The notes under the pieces are model-generated. The model was not told the DNA's origin, made no database searches, and saw nothing but the letters and a program-made list of their open reading frames with translations. Of a stretch of 64,000 nt of DNA, positions 45,884-55,898 are shown in pieces (position 1 is the first letter of the stretch; the number at the start of each line of letters is the position of its first letter). This DNA comes from Nitrosomonas sp. (GTDB lineage Bacteria; Pseudomonadota; Gammaproteobacteria; Burkholderiales; Nitrosomonadaceae), in the NCBI GenBank assembly GCA_024281675.1, contig JAMXAG010000001.1:62001-126000 (forward strand), read 5' to 3'. Both the position numbers and the translations under genes were made by a program.

Positions 45884-47854
45884 ATGTTAAAAAGAATAAT
45901 CACTTCGATATTATTATTTTCTGCGCTATTGTTAATGAGTGTGACTACTTATGCGCAGGAAAGCAGTTCTTCAAGTTTGTTTTCGAAATTACAACAGCTC
46001 GGTATTAAACTCGGGCAAAGCAATCCTCAGGAATTATTGCCGCCTGACGAAGCGTTCAAAATCTCAATTGAAGTTCGTGATGGCCAAACGCTCGTGGCTA
46101 ATTTGACGCCCGCTGAAGATTATTATCTTTACCGCGACAAAATCGTTTTTGAACCGAAAGATGCGGGTACCACTATCGAGACGGTTGTATTGCCGCCGGG
46201 AGCAATGAAAGACGATCAGACTTTTGGTGCAACAGAAGTTTATTATGAACCTATTCAAGCGATCATTACATTAAAACGTGAAGATGGTGTCAGTGAACAG
46301 CCTTTGACACTCGCTGCGAGTTATCAAGGATGCAACGAGCCAGTGGGTGTTTGTTATGCGCCCATTCATAAAACAATGGACTTGACTTTGCCGGCTGTTA
46401 AAGCAGCGATTGGCGCGGTTGCTGAGGCGATGAGCAAACCTGCGACAGCGGCGCAAATGGATAATAACGCTACATTATTTCAGATGTCTGGATCGGGCGC
46501 ATCCGCTGGCCCGGCCATTGAAACCGAGGCCTACAAAATTGACCAGATGTTTAAAACCGGCGATTTTTGGCTGATTCTGACGGGATTTTTTGGTATTGGC
46601 TTATTATTGGCATTTACGCCTTGTGTTTTTCCGATGTTTCCGATTTTGTCTGGGATTATTGCGAATCGTGGTGAAAGCATTACTAAAACGCATGGTTTTA
46701 TTCTCGCTTTGGCCTATGTTCTGGGTATGGCAATTATGTATGCCATTGCTGGGATTGCGGCCGGACTATCAGGGACTATGCTATCAGTTGCATTACAAAA
46801 CGCTTGGGTACTAGGAACATTTGCATTAATTTTCGTGTTGTTGTCTTTTTCTATGTTCGGGTTTTATGAGTTGCAATTGCCCAATGCATTACAAACGAAA
46901 TTATCGGAAGAAGCGGGTCATATCAAAGGCGGTCATCTAACGGGTGTTTTTGGCATGGGCGCCTTGTCGGCTTTGATTGTGGGGCCTTGTGTAGCCGCAC
47001 CTTTGGCGGGTGCTTTATTGTATATCAGCCAAACGCGCGACGTTGTTTTGGGCGGCTCGGCTTTATTCGTGATGGCGTTAGGTATGGGGGTACCTTTATT
47101 GTTATTGGGGGCCTCAGCCGGAGCGTTGCTACCGAAAGCCGGCGCTTGGATGGAGTCAATCAAACAGTTTTTTGGCGTATTATTATTGAGCGTTGCTATT
47201 TGGCTCATTTCTCCGGTGATCAACGAAGTCGTGCATATGCTGTTATGGGCTGCGTTGTTGATTATTTCAGCGGTTTATTTGCAAGCTATCGACCCATTGC
47301 CAGAAAGAGCTTCTGGGTTACGCCGGTTTCTCAAAGGAGTTGGTGTCATTGCGTTGCTTGTTGGTGTTGCATTATTGATTGGTGTTTTATCGGGCAGTCG
47401 CGATGTATTGCAGCCATTATCCAAAATCGGGATTGCTGGATCGACTTCGGTTAATGGTTTGAAAACAGATAATGCAGGAATGACCAGCTACGAATCGTTA
47501 CCCTTCCGGCGCGTCAAAACTGTGGCAGAATTGGACGAAATTGTTCGGCAATCAAATAATCAATATTTGATGGTTAAGTTTTATGCAGATTGGTGTGTTT
47601 CGTGTAAAGAAATGGAACGCTTCACGCTTTCGGATGCGCAAGTACAAGCACGTTTGGAAGATGTGATGTTGCTTACCATTGACGTAACAGAAGGTAATGC
47701 CGATGATATGGCCTTACTGAAGCGATTCAATTTATTTGGTCCCCCTGGTATTTTATTTATTGATCGTCAAGGTAACGATATACCCGATGTCAGGGTCATC
47801 GGCTTCTTGAATAAAAATGATTTTCTCGCGGTGCTTAATGCCATTCTGATTTAA
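45884..47854 (+). CDS. dsbD: Thiol:disulfide interchange protein DsbD
   Basis: DsbD carries electrons from cytosolic thioredoxin to the periplasm for disulfide isomerisation and cytochrome c maturation. The 656-aa protein has a signal peptide (residues 1-25), an N-terminal periplasmic domain with the Cys pair in YQGCNEPVGVCYAP, and eight membrane helices with the reactive Cys in TPCVFPMFPILSG and GPCVAAPLAGAL. A C-terminal thioredoxin domain holds YADWCVSCKEMERF. All six functional Cys are present. It lies directly after cutA and before a TlpA-like gene, a redox group. Confidence 0.95.
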   Translation: MLKRIITSILLFSALLLMSVTTYAQESSSSSLFSKLQQLGIKLGQSNPQELLPPDEAFKISIEVRDGQTLVANLTPAEDYYLYRDKIVFEPKDAGTTIETVVLPPGAMKDDQTFGATEVYYEPIQAIITLKREDGVSEQPLTLAASYQGCNEPVGVCYAPIHKTMDLTLPAVKAAIGAVAEAMSKPATAAQMDNNATLFQMSGSGASAGPAIETEAYKIDQMFKTGDFWLILTGFFGIGLLLAFTPCVFPMFPILSGIIANRGESITKTHGFILALAYVLGMAIMYAIAGIAAGLSGTMLSVALQNAWVLGTFALIFVLLSFSMFGFYELQLPNALQTKLSEEAGHIKGGHLTGVFGMGALSALIVGPCVAAPLAGALLYISQTRDVVLGGSALFVMALGMGVPLLLLGASAGALLPKAGAWMESIKQFFGVLLLSVAIWLISPVINEVVHMLLWAALLIISAVYLQAIDPLPERASGLRRFLKGVGVIALLVGVALLIGVLSGSRDVLQPLSKIGIAGSTSVNGLKTDNAGMTSYESLPFRRVKTVAELDEIVRQSNNQYLMVKFYADWCVSCKEMERFTLSDAQVQARLEDVMLLTIDVTEGNADDMALLKRFNLFGPPGILFIDRQGNDIPDVRVIGFLNKNDFLAVLNAILI

Positions 47855-47938
47855 TCATGCCTTTCAATCTTAAAATAGCAGAAAGCTATTTCATTGGTTG
47901 CAGTCAACTCAAACAATAATAAAATAAAGGAAATTGGC

Positions 47939-48514
47939 ATGGCTAAATTGAAACAACTTTTTATTTATGGGCTTTTGGCAGCATTGGCAATTACTACCGG
48001 TTTTATGCTGCGTAGCCAACTCATGGGCGGTGGATCGCAATCGCTTTCAGGGGAACAAAGTAAACAAGGCGCGAAAGCGCTTTTTGCGACGACTTTACCC
48101 GATATACAAGAGGTGGAGCAAAGTGTTTCTCAGTGGCAAGGTAAGGTGATCGTAGTGAATTTCTGGGCGACTTGGTGTACGCCCTGCCGTGAAGAAATTC
48201 CAGAGTTTATCGAAGCTCAGAAAAAATTTGGTGAACAAGGTTTGGTGATTGTAGGGATTGCCATTGATCAATTAGATAAAGTCAAAATGTTCAGCAAGGA
48301 ATTTGGTATCAATTATCCTGTGTTGGTTGGAGGTATGGGTACTTGGTCATTGCTGGAAGCGACGGGTAATCAGCAGTCAGCGCTACCTTACACGATAGTC
48401 CTAAATCGTGCAGGAGAAATAGTGGATAGTTATTTAGGTCGAATCAATCTGAAAAAACTGGAAAGCCAAATTGTACCCTTGTTAAAAGAACAATCGGGTA
48501 ATCGGCAATCTTGA
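47939..48514 (+). CDS. TlpA-family thioredoxin-like protein, membrane-anchored
   Basis: This 191-aa protein has an N-terminal membrane anchor (FIYGLLAALAITTGFML) and a periplasmic thioredoxin domain with FWATWCTPCREEIPEF (WCTPC active site). It is probably reduced by the upstream DsbD and may serve cytochrome c maturation or other thiol reduction. ATG 47939, preceded by AAAGGAAA, is preferred over the upstream in-frame start at 47894, which adds a hydrophilic stretch before the anchor. Confidence 0.9.
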   Translation: MAKLKQLFIYGLLAALAITTGFMLRSQLMGGGSQSLSGEQSKQGAKALFATTLPDIQEVEQSVSQWQGKVIVVNFWATWCTPCREEIPEFIEAQKKFGEQGLVIVGIAIDQLDKVKMFSKEFGINYPVLVGGMGTWSLLEATGNQQSALPYTIVLNRAGEIVDSYLGRINLKKLESQIVPLLKEQSGNRQS

Positions 48515-48772
48515 TAAATAGAAATTTTGGTTCCACTGAGTTTCTAGGTCAAATCATTTTCGCTACTTAACATTATCATGTAATATTTCAGGAAGGAATG
48601 GAGTGCTTTGGTTATCGGCGTATGACGAATTGTTTGGTTTTATACTGTATTCTGATTTACTAGACTTTTAAGTAAAGTAAGTAATTTAAGATGGGAAATG
48701 TATTGGAAGTAGCCATAATACAAAGCTAAGAAGTGATGAAATGTTCCACTATTCTGTTTGGAGATACTTATC

Positions 48773-49099
48773 GTGATACAGCCTGGTCGTTTTATCGTTC
48801 TTCTCTTACTGGCACTGTTAGTCTTTCTTTCCGGTTGCGTATCTACATCAAGCCCAGTCGGTATGGAAGAGAAATATCATGATGTGAGTCTTACGACTAA
48901 GGTTTATGAGGCTATTTTGGATGAGCCGTCTTTGAGGCCTTTTGATATCAATGTCAGAACTCAGAAAGGAATCGTTGAGTTAAGCGGTTATGTCAATTCG
49001 CGAGATGACATGGATAAGGCTATCGAAGTCGCGCGCAGGATCAGCGGTATAAAGTCTATCAAAAATGATATGCAAATCCGGGCTACCGGAGATTATTGA
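48773..49099 (+). CDS. BON-domain lipoprotein
   Basis: This 108-aa protein has a lipoprotein signal (LLLALLVFLSGC, lipobox LSGC near residue 22) and one BON domain (about residues 38-105, with VYEAILDEPSLRPFDINVRT, VELSGYV and ARRISGIKSI). BON proteins bind phospholipid or help keep the outer membrane intact. It is shorter than the two-BON-domain OsmY or DolP. GTG 48773 with GGAGA eight bases before is the best start. Confidence 0.85.
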   Translation: MIQPGRFIVLLLLALLVFLSGCVSTSSPVGMEEKYHDVSLTTKVYEAILDEPSLRPFDINVRTQKGIVELSGYVNSRDDMDKAIEVARRISGIKSIKNDMQIRATGDY

Positions 49100-49175
49100 T
49101 AATTCTAAACCAATAGTGCAACGGAGTTGGTTTGAGTGGCCTTCCAAATTGCTATAAAACTGACACGGAAGCAAG

Positions 49176-49568
49176 GTGTTAGCTGATCTGATACTGATTA
49201 TCCATTTTTTCTATATTTTATTTGTCGTTGGAAGCTTGCCGCTTATTTGGTTTGGAGCATGGTTAAAGATGGCATTTGTCAGCTCGGCTTGGTTTCGTTA
49301 CTTACATCTTACGGCAATTGTATTGGTAGTAATTGAGTCTTTGTTGGGTGTTGTGTGTCCATTGACGTCATGGGAAAACGCTTTACGCCGAGTTGACACG
49401 GAGAGCAGCTTTATTCAGCAATGGCTGCATCGAATCATATTTTATGATGTATCTGAAAACGTATTGACAGTCATCTATATTGGGTTTGCTGGTTTAGTTG
49501 TGATGACGCTCAAATGGGTGCCCATTCATTCGAATAGAAATCAAACGTTATTTCCCAAAAACGACTGA
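49176..49568 (+). CDS. DUF2784 membrane protein
   Basis: This 130-aa protein has four hydrophobic helices and the DUF2784 pattern near the start ([19 protein letters not shown], then PLIWFGA) and [12 protein letters not shown] in the middle. Function is unknown. It starts with GTG 49176, preceded by GGAAGCAAG. Its 3' end overlaps the convergent ttcA gene by 21 bp. Confidence 0.85.
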   Translation: MLADLILIIHFFYILFVVGSLPLIWFGAWLKMAFVSSAWFRYLHLTAIVLVVIESLLGVVCPLTSWENALRRVDTESSFIQQWLHRIIFYDVSENVLTVIYIGFAGLVVMTLKWVPIHSNRNQTLFPKND

Positions 49569-50477
49569 ACTGTTTTCAATTTTCTCTGCAATTATTTCTT
49601 CTTCCGATTCAGATAAAGCCAGCAATTCCTCGATATTCGGTTCAAATGATTCTTCATCAAATGCGGTGTCTCCATCCGCCTGTGGTTTGCCATGTGCTTT
49701 CAAGTTAATAAAATCATAACGAGAGGCATCAGCCAAATGGGAAAGCTGAATGTTTTGAAGGGCGCGGAACATGGTTTCCAATCGACCAGGAAATTTTTTA
49801 TCCCACTGCTGCAACATTTCTTTAATGACTTGACGTTGTAAATTGGGTTGTGATCCGCATAAATTACAAGGAATGATAGGAAAATCCGCAATGTCAGCAT
49901 AAGCAACTAAATCTTTTTCCTTGCAGTAAGCTAATGGCCGGATGACGATATGTTTTCCATCATCACTGACTAGTTTGGGTGGCATGGCTTTTAATTTGCC
50001 ACCATAAAACATGTTTAAGAATAATGTTTGCAGGATATCATCGCGATGATGGCCCAGCGCGATTTTAGTTGCTCCCAATTCAGTCGCTACACGATACAAC
50101 ACACCACGACGTAATCGCGAACAAAGACTGCAGGTCGTTTTACCTTCAGCAATAACTCGTTTGACAACGCTGTAAGTATCTTGCTCGACGATGTGAAAAG
50201 GTATGCCGATGTGTGTTAAGTAGCTGGGTAATACTTGTTCGGGAAACCCGGGTTGCTTCTGATCCAAATTGACGGCGACTAATTCAAATGGCACCGGTGA
50301 ATGCGCCTGTAAGTTGCGTAAAATATCTAATAAGGCGTAGCTGTCTTTACCACCCGATAGGCACACCATGACTTTGTCATTTTTCTCAATCATGTTGAAA
50401 TCGGCAATGGCTGTACCCACCTGTCGACGCAGGCGTTTTTGAAGTTTATTGGCGTTATATTGCTGTTTGTTTTGCAT
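49548..50477 (-). CDS. ttcA: tRNA 2-thiocytidine synthetase TtcA
   Basis: TtcA uses ATP and an iron-sulfur cluster to put sulfur on cytidine 32 of tRNA. The 309-aa protein has the PP-loop [16 protein letters not shown], the CxxC pair in [12 protein letters not shown] and a third Cys in [12 protein letters not shown]. All cluster and ATP-site residues are present. It ends with an acidic tail (about residues 270-309) that is longer than in E. coli. It is divergent from the following DUF411 region and overlaps the DUF2784 gene end. Confidence 0.94.
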   Translation of the reverse strand: MQNKQQYNANKLQKRLRRQVGTAIADFNMIEKNDKVMVCLSGGKDSYALLDILRNLQAHSPVPFELVAVNLDQKQPGFPEQVLPSYLTHIGIPFHIVEQDTYSVVKRVIAEGKTTCSLCSRLRRGVLYRVATELGATKIALGHHRDDILQTLFLNMFYGGKLKAMPPKLVSDDGKHIVIRPLAYCKEKDLVAYADIADFPIIPCNLCGSQPNLQRQVIKEMLQQWDKKFPGRLETMFRALQNIQLSHLADASRYDFINLKAHGKPQADGDTAFDEESFEPNIEELLALSESEEEIIAEKIENSSVVFGK

Positions 50478-50779
50478 GGGTATTATTATGTAAGGATATT
50501 GCTATCAGCGTCGCAGCTTGTGGGATGCGTTACACAATATTAGACAAATCGTGTGGAACAATTTAGCATGGCCCAATTCTAATGAGTGGCAGATGTTTGA
50601 ATTAAAAGTTATTCGTAAACTGTTAGAAAATATAAGATCCCAACCAAGTGAGGTAGCCAATTATACCAGCAAGCGTTCAAGTACTTTTAAACGAACGTGA
50701 TTGGTTTGTACACAGAAAGAATAGTGGCATAGATAGACTGGCTTAGTTTTTATGGGGCATCAATAATTTTGGAGAACAA
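50478..50779. other. Intergenic region, no gene seen
   Basis: A 60-codon open frame (50518-50700) exists but has no ribosome binding site or recognisable features, so I do not call it. GGAG at 50771-50774 serves the DUF411 gene. Confidence 0.35.
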
Positions 50780-51322
50780 ATGAAGATAAAAGACTTTTCC
50801 CGGTACACCCGATCAATATTCGCAATCGGTTTATTGGGTATGACCTCGCAAGCGATCGCGACTGCTACCGTAGAGGTATACAAAAGCCCCACCTGTGGTT
50901 GTTGTAACAAATGGGTCGATCACATGCGTGAGAATGGATTTACCGTTAATACACACGATGTTGGTAATAAAGACATTCGCAAGAAATCAGGTATTTCTGA
51001 AACACTGGGTTCTTGTCATACCGCATTGGTTAATGGCTATGCCATTGAGGGTCATGTACCGGCAGCGGATATCATGCGCTTGTTGAAGGAAAAACCTAAA
51101 GCAGTTGGTTTGTCCGTGCCAGATATGCCGCATGGAACGCCTGGTATGGAGGGTTCTCGTGTTGATCCATATAATGTATTGTTAATTAAAGAACCCGATC
51201 AATCACGCAAGGACACCACTATCTATAATCGTTATGATCCGTATGCAAAACAAGCAGGAAAAACTGAGCCCGTAGCGACCGAGGCTGAAAAGAACAGCTC
51301 CATAATGCGGCTGAAACCGTAA
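50780..51322 (+). CDS. DUF411 periplasmic metal-binding protein
   Basis: This 180-aa protein has a signal peptide (to about residue 27, ending SQAIATA) and a DUF411 domain with YKSPTCGCCNKWVDHM, LGSCHTALVNGY and EGHVPAADIMRLL. DUF411 proteins are linked to copper or other metal handling. The C-terminal tail (about residues 125-180) is Pro- and Lys-rich and family-variable. A mono-heme cytochrome c gene follows after nine bases, so the two are probably co-transcribed. Confidence 0.85.
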   Translation: MKIKDFSRYTRSIFAIGLLGMTSQAIATATVEVYKSPTCGCCNKWVDHMRENGFTVNTHDVGNKDIRKKSGISETLGSCHTALVNGYAIEGHVPAADIMRLLKEKPKAVGLSVPDMPHGTPGMEGSRVDPYNVLLIKEPDQSRKDTTIYNRYDPYAKQAGKTEPVATEAEKNSSIMRLKP

Positions 51323-51331
51323 TTTGACTGC

Positions 51332-51802
51332 ATGTTTAAATATTATTTGGGGATATTCGCGTTTGTAATGACGTCATTGCTGGGCTGTAAGGAAGCGATT
51401 ACCTTCAGTTCTCTGCCAGGTATTAGTGGTAATCATTCCACTACAATGATCAAGCAAAATTTTAATTCCGAACAAGTCATGCGTGGTGAGAAAGTATACG
51501 CTGCCAATTGCGTGGGTTGTCATGGACCAAACGGTGCGGGTACACCGGATTGGCGTAAACCTAATTCAGATGGCAAATATCCTCCGCCTCCATTGGATGG
51601 AACCGCGCACGCATGGCATCATTCTACCGATGTTTTGAAGAAGACGATTTTGAAAGGTACACCTCCAGAAATTGGATCTATGCCGGCATGGGAGGGTAAG
51701 CTGACAGAACAGCAAATTGATGATGTCATCGTTTGGATTAAATCGTTATGGCCTGTCGAGATTTACGATTTATGGTATAAGAATTTTGAAAATAAACAAT
51801 AA
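51332..51802 (+). CDS. Mono-heme c-type cytochrome, lipoprotein-like
   Basis: This 156-aa protein has an N-terminal hydrophobic segment ending LLGC (lipobox-like, residue about 18) and one class I cytochrome c domain. The heme motif is ANCVGCHGPNGAG, and a distal Met lies in GSMPAWEG, followed by IDDVIVWIKSLWP. It is likely an electron carrier on the outer face of a membrane. It follows the DUF411 gene by nine bases. Co-occurrence suggests a metal or redox role, but the partner oxidase is not visible. Confidence 0.87.
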   Translation: MFKYYLGIFAFVMTSLLGCKEAITFSSLPGISGNHSTTMIKQNFNSEQVMRGEKVYAANCVGCHGPNGAGTPDWRKPNSDGKYPPPPLDGTAHAWHHSTDVLKKTILKGTPPEIGSMPAWEGKLTEQQIDDVIVWIKSLWPVEIYDLWYKNFENKQ

Positions 51803-51864
51803 CGTAATTAGCGATTCTCAAACAGTTTTTTGTGTAAATTTATTACCTTCGGATTGAATAGCTT

Positions 51865-53100
51865 TTGAGAGTCTATCGGGTAGGTGGCTCTGTTCGCGAT
51901 GAACTGCTAGGGCTACCGGTGAAAGATCGAGATTATGTCGTGGTAGGCGCAACACCCGAGAGTTTGGTGCGCTTAGGTTATCGTCCGGTCGGTAAGGATT
52001 TTCCGGTTTTCCTGCACCCTGAAACCCATGAAGAATATGCACTTGCGCGTACAGAACGAAAAACATCTCGAGGATATAAAGGATTTGAAGTTTTAACTTC
52101 TCCTCAAGTTACCTTAGAAGAAGATTTGGCCCGGCGCGACTTAACGATCAATGCCATTGCCAAAGATGAAGCAGGTCAAATTATCGATCCATTTAATGGT
52201 GTATCGGATTTAAAAGCAGGTATCTTACGACATGTCAGTCCGGCATTTTCTGAAGATCCGGTTAGGATCTTGCGCGTTGCTCGATTTGCTGCACGGTTTA
52301 ATTTCCAAGTAATCCCTGAAACGTTGTCACTCATGAAGGATATGGTGCAAAACGGCGAGGTCAATGCACTGGTCGCTGAACGTGTTTGGCAAGAATTGGC
52401 AAAGGGTTTGATGGAAGATGTTCCATCGAAGATGTTTTTAACTTTGCGCGATTGTGATGCATTGGCATGTATTTTACCCGAGGTGGATGCGTTATTTGGT
52501 GTTCCACAGCCTGAGCATGCTCATCCTGAGATAGATACAGGTATTCATGTGATGTTGGTGATTGATTATGCTGCAAAAAAAAATTATCCATTGGCCGTGC
52601 GCTTTGCAGCATTGACGCATGATCTTGGTAAAGCCGCAACGCCCCGAGAATTATGGCCGCGGCATATCGGTCATGAAACGCGTAGTATTGGTTTAACTGA
52701 AAAGTTATGTAACCGAATACGTGTGCCGAAAAATTGCCGGGATTTGGCGTTACTGGTCGCACGTTATCATGGCGATGTCCATCGCGCGGGTGAATTGAGG
52801 CCTGAGACTATGGCTGATATGCTGCAGGCGACCGATGCTTACCGGAAACCACAACGATTTGAAGAGTTTTTACAAGCGTGTGCGTGTGATTTTTATGGGC
52901 GTCCGGGATATGCGGAAAAACCATATCCACAGCTGCCACGCTTACAGCAAGCATTAGTAGCAGCAAAGCTTGTGGATGCAGGTGCAATTGCAATACGTGA
53001 AATGAATCCCGATTCAAAAAAGCTGCCTGATACAATACAACATAAGATTCGTGCTGCACGTATCGATCAAATAGAAGCATCAATAAAAACGTGGATATGA
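51865..53100 (+). CDS. cca: CCA tRNA nucleotidyltransferase
   Basis: This enzyme adds or repairs the 3' CCA of tRNAs. The 411-aa protein has the class II nucleotidyltransferase head YRVGGSVRDELLG, metal Asp pair KDRDYVVVG and RRDLTINAIA, a neck with VRILRVARFAARF, and an HD phosphohydrolase domain (RFAALTHDLGKA), as in gammaproteobacterial Cca with repair and phosphatase activities. It starts with TTG 51865. No ATG is available near the conserved N-terminus. Confidence 0.94.
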   Translation: MRVYRVGGSVRDELLGLPVKDRDYVVVGATPESLVRLGYRPVGKDFPVFLHPETHEEYALARTERKTSRGYKGFEVLTSPQVTLEEDLARRDLTINAIAKDEAGQIIDPFNGVSDLKAGILRHVSPAFSEDPVRILRVARFAARFNFQVIPETLSLMKDMVQNGEVNALVAERVWQELAKGLMEDVPSKMFLTLRDCDALACILPEVDALFGVPQPEHAHPEIDTGIHVMLVIDYAAKKNYPLAVRFAALTHDLGKAATPRELWPRHIGHETRSIGLTEKLCNRIRVPKNCRDLALLVARYHGDVHRAGELRPETMADMLQATDAYRKPQRFEEFLQACACDFYGRPGYAEKPYPQLPRLQQALVAAKLVDAGAIAIREMNPDSKKLPDTIQHKIRAARIDQIEASIKTWI

Positions 53101-53185
53101 AAATCTGCTACGCTATACACATAGAATTACCTTGAACTTGTCACATGCCTAATACTGATTGTTCGTCTCTTTTGGAGGGTAAATT

Positions 53186-54187
53186 ATGGCCATAAAAGAA
53201 TGGTTAATCACGAGTTTCATTGTCGCAAATATGTTAATTAGCAACGTGGCGTTTTCTGAAAAAACGTTGCTCAATGTTTCCTATGATCCGACCCGTGAGC
53301 TTTATCAGGAATTTAATGTGGCTTTCGCCAAATATTGGCAAGAGAAAACAAAGGAAATTGTTACTATTCAACAAGTACATGGTGCTTCCGGCAAGCAGGC
53401 CCGTTCAGTAATAGAAGGCTTGGAGGCAGATGTTGTTACATTAGCCTCTGCAAATGATATTGATAACATTGCTGAGAGGGCAAAATTATTACCTGAGAAT
53501 TGGCAGAAACGCTTAGCGCTGCATAGCACGCCTTATACCTCAACGATTGTTTTTTTGGTACGAAAAGGCAATCCAAAAGGGATTAAAGACTGGGATGATT
53601 TGGCGCGCTCCGGTATCGAAGTGATTACTCCAAATCCGAAGACTTCCGGCGGTGCGCAGTGGAATTATTTGGCGGCGTGGGAGTATGGCAAGCGTAAATT
53701 TAGCGAAGAGAAAGTTAAGGAATTTGTTAGAAATATTTACGGCAATGTACCGGTCATGGATTCCAGTTCAAGAGGCGCAACAGCAACTTTTGTGGAACGC
53801 GGTGTTGGCGATGTTTTTATTGCTTGGGAAAAAGAAGCATTACTAGCCATAAGAGAACATGGCACTGATAAATTTGAAATTGTTGTTCCATCGCTGAGTA
53901 TCCTTGCACAACCTCCTGTTGCAATCGTTGATAAAGTGGTTGATAAAAAAGGTACGCGATCAATTGCTGAAGCCTATCTGAAATATCTTTATTCAGAAGA
54001 GGGACAGGAAATTGCAGCCAAGCATTTTTATCGACCCACTAATGCGAATACTGCCAAGAAATACGTTGATCAGTTTCCAACGATCGAGTTATTTAAAATC
54101 GATGAAGCATTTGGGGGCTGGAAAAGCGCATACAAAACCCATTTCGCGGAGGGCGGCACATTCGATCAGATTCATTCACAAGAATGA
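53186..54187 (+). CDS. sbp: Sulfate/thiosulfate-binding protein
   Basis: This 333-aa periplasmic solute-binding protein has a signal peptide (cleaved after about residue 24, VAFSEKTL) and the family motifs [47 protein letters not shown] and WEKEALLA. It delivers sulfate to a CysTWA-type ABC transporter, but no permease or ATPase genes follow, so it is an orphan here. GGAGGG lies before ATG 53186. Confidence 0.92.
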   Translation: MAIKEWLITSFIVANMLISNVAFSEKTLLNVSYDPTRELYQEFNVAFAKYWQEKTKEIVTIQQVHGASGKQARSVIEGLEADVVTLASANDIDNIAERAKLLPENWQKRLALHSTPYTSTIVFLVRKGNPKGIKDWDDLARSGIEVITPNPKTSGGAQWNYLAAWEYGKRKFSEEKVKEFVRNIYGNVPVMDSSSRGATATFVERGVGDVFIAWEKEALLAIREHGTDKFEIVVPSLSILAQPPVAIVDKVVDKKGTRSIAEAYLKYLYSEEGQEIAAKHFYRPTNANTAKKYVDQFPTIELFKIDEAFGGWKSAYKTHFAEGGTFDQIHSQE

Positions 54188-54385
54188 TGTAGGTTTGTGC
54201 TGGGCGCATGTGCAAGATGATAAGGCCGAAAGGGTTGGTTCCATTTGATTCAAGGATCGCAGCCGGCTTTTTATATCATGGTCTCTATTGGGAGAGATTC
54301 AGGCTATCGCGGCAGATAATTGATAGACAAGATTTTTACCTCTTCTAGGTATGTTATTGTTTTGTTAATTCTTAAGGTTCATTTT

Positions 54386-55498
54386 ATGAAGGGATTGTTA
54401 GCAATGATGGGTGTTTTAAGTACAGATTCAAAAATACTGTTAATTTTACTGATGACTGTGATTGGCTATACTCAAGTTTATGCGGATGCTATTGGCTTTA
54501 TTGCGGATGAACATCAACTTTCTACTAAAGAAAAAAGAGTCGGAGAAGCTTATTATCGCGACGATATGAAATGGATGATTTACCAAGCAGAAGTTTCCGA
54601 TGACAACCCATTTTATCAAATCTTTCTAAAAAATATTGCTAGCGGTGATGTAAAACAGGTATCGCCAGGCACTGGAAAAACCACTTGTGCGTGGATTCAT
54701 CCCGAGCAAGATAAAGTATTGTTCTCATCTACACATGAGGATTCTGAAGCAAAAAATAAAATGAATGCTGAGATTGAGCAAAGGAAATCCGGCGTACAAC
54801 ATTCTTATGCCTGGGATTATGATGAATATTATGATATTTATGAAACCGATTTTACGGGGGGTGGAATTAAGAATTTAACCCAGACATTGGGTTATGATGC
54901 GGAAGCATCGTGGTCGCCTGATGGTAAAAAGATTGCTTTTGCTTCTAATCGACGCGCATATGCAGAAAAATTGTCTGATGAGGAAGCAGCTTTATTTAAA
55001 GCGAATCCTTCTGCATTAATTGATATTTATATCATGGATGCGGATGGTTCGAATGTGAAGCGTTTAACGCAAACCAAAAGCTATGACGGTGGGCCATTTT
55101 TTAGCCCGGATGGGAAAAGAGTCGTGTGGCGACGTTTCTCTGATAATGGTCGGGAAGCTGAGATCTTTACTATGAACATTGATGGCACCGATCAGAAGCA
55201 GATTACCCGTCTGAATAAATTATCATGGGCGCCTTTCTATCATCCTTCAGGAAAATACATCATTTTTACTACCAATTTACATGGGCACCGTAATTTCGAA
55301 CTATATATCGTGGACACGGACGGTAAAAAAGACCCGGTAAGAGTAACTGATCTAGAAGGTTTCGATGGTTTGCCAGTATTTACACCGGATGGTAATTATC
55401 TGACTTGGACCAGTGATCGTACACCTGAAAAAAAGGGTCACTTATTTCATGGTAAGTGGAATCACCCAAAAGCTTTAGAGAGTCTTTCTTTGAAGTAA
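54386..55498 (+). CDS. TolB-like PD40 beta-propeller exported protein
   Basis: This 370-aa protein has an N-terminal hydrophobic signal or anchor (ILLILLMTVIGYTQVYA) and then at least five PD40/WD40-like blades: SWSPDGKKIAFASNR, FFSPDGKRVVWRRF, MNIDGTDQKQITRL, FYHPSGKYIIFTTN and VFTPDGNYLTWTSD. It resembles TolB and peptidase-associated propellers, but no peptidase domain is present. It probably sits in the periplasm. The function is unknown. I prefer ATG 54386 over the upstream start at 54320, since AAGG lies ahead of it and the signal follows. Confidence 0.8.
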   Translation: MKGLLAMMGVLSTDSKILLILLMTVIGYTQVYADAIGFIADEHQLSTKEKRVGEAYYRDDMKWMIYQAEVSDDNPFYQIFLKNIASGDVKQVSPGTGKTTCAWIHPEQDKVLFSSTHEDSEAKNKMNAEIEQRKSGVQHSYAWDYDEYYDIYETDFTGGGIKNLTQTLGYDAEASWSPDGKKIAFASNRRAYAEKLSDEEAALFKANPSALIDIYIMDADGSNVKRLTQTKSYDGGPFFSPDGKRVVWRRFSDNGREAEIFTMNIDGTDQKQITRLNKLSWAPFYHPSGKYIIFTTNLHGHRNFELYIVDTDGKKDPVRVTDLEGFDGLPVFTPDGNYLTWTSDRTPEKKGHLFHGKWNHPKALESLSLK

Positions 55499-55898
55499 AA
55501 GCTAACTTTGAAGATCTGATATCGGTTTTATCATCCTGAGTTCGATAAAGTTTTGATTGATGGGGTATTTTATGAAATACTTCCATACCGTTTTAATTTG
55601 ATCGGCGATAAATCATCTTTGTTTTGTCTTAAGAAGTTTTCTGATCCGGATAAATGAGTAATTGATGCTACCTATGCGTGAAGCTGGGCGAGCTGATAAA
55701 AATTACGAGCTGGGTTTTAAGCAAATAAAGTGTGTTGATTGCCTTAGGTTTCTTATTGATGCAACACTTATTTTCATAGTAAATATTATTTATTTTGAGC
55801 ATCTATGTTGGGTTTTTTTGTTTAATCTCTTCCGAGTTTAATTTCTTGCTGCTTGCGGTGGGGTGATTTATTTGGAAAATGACTAGAGAGTAATGGTA
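55499..55898. other. Intergenic region upstream of the polysaccharide locus
   Basis: About 400 bp with no supported gene. The region is A+T-rich and probably contains the promoter of the downstream glycan locus, but I see no convincing -35/-10 pair. AGAGAG at 55884-55889 favours the ATG at 55899 for the next gene. Confidence 0.35.

Noticed and set aside
50518-50700. 60-codon open frame after ttcA
   Set aside because: No ribosome binding site and no protein-like pattern that I recognise.
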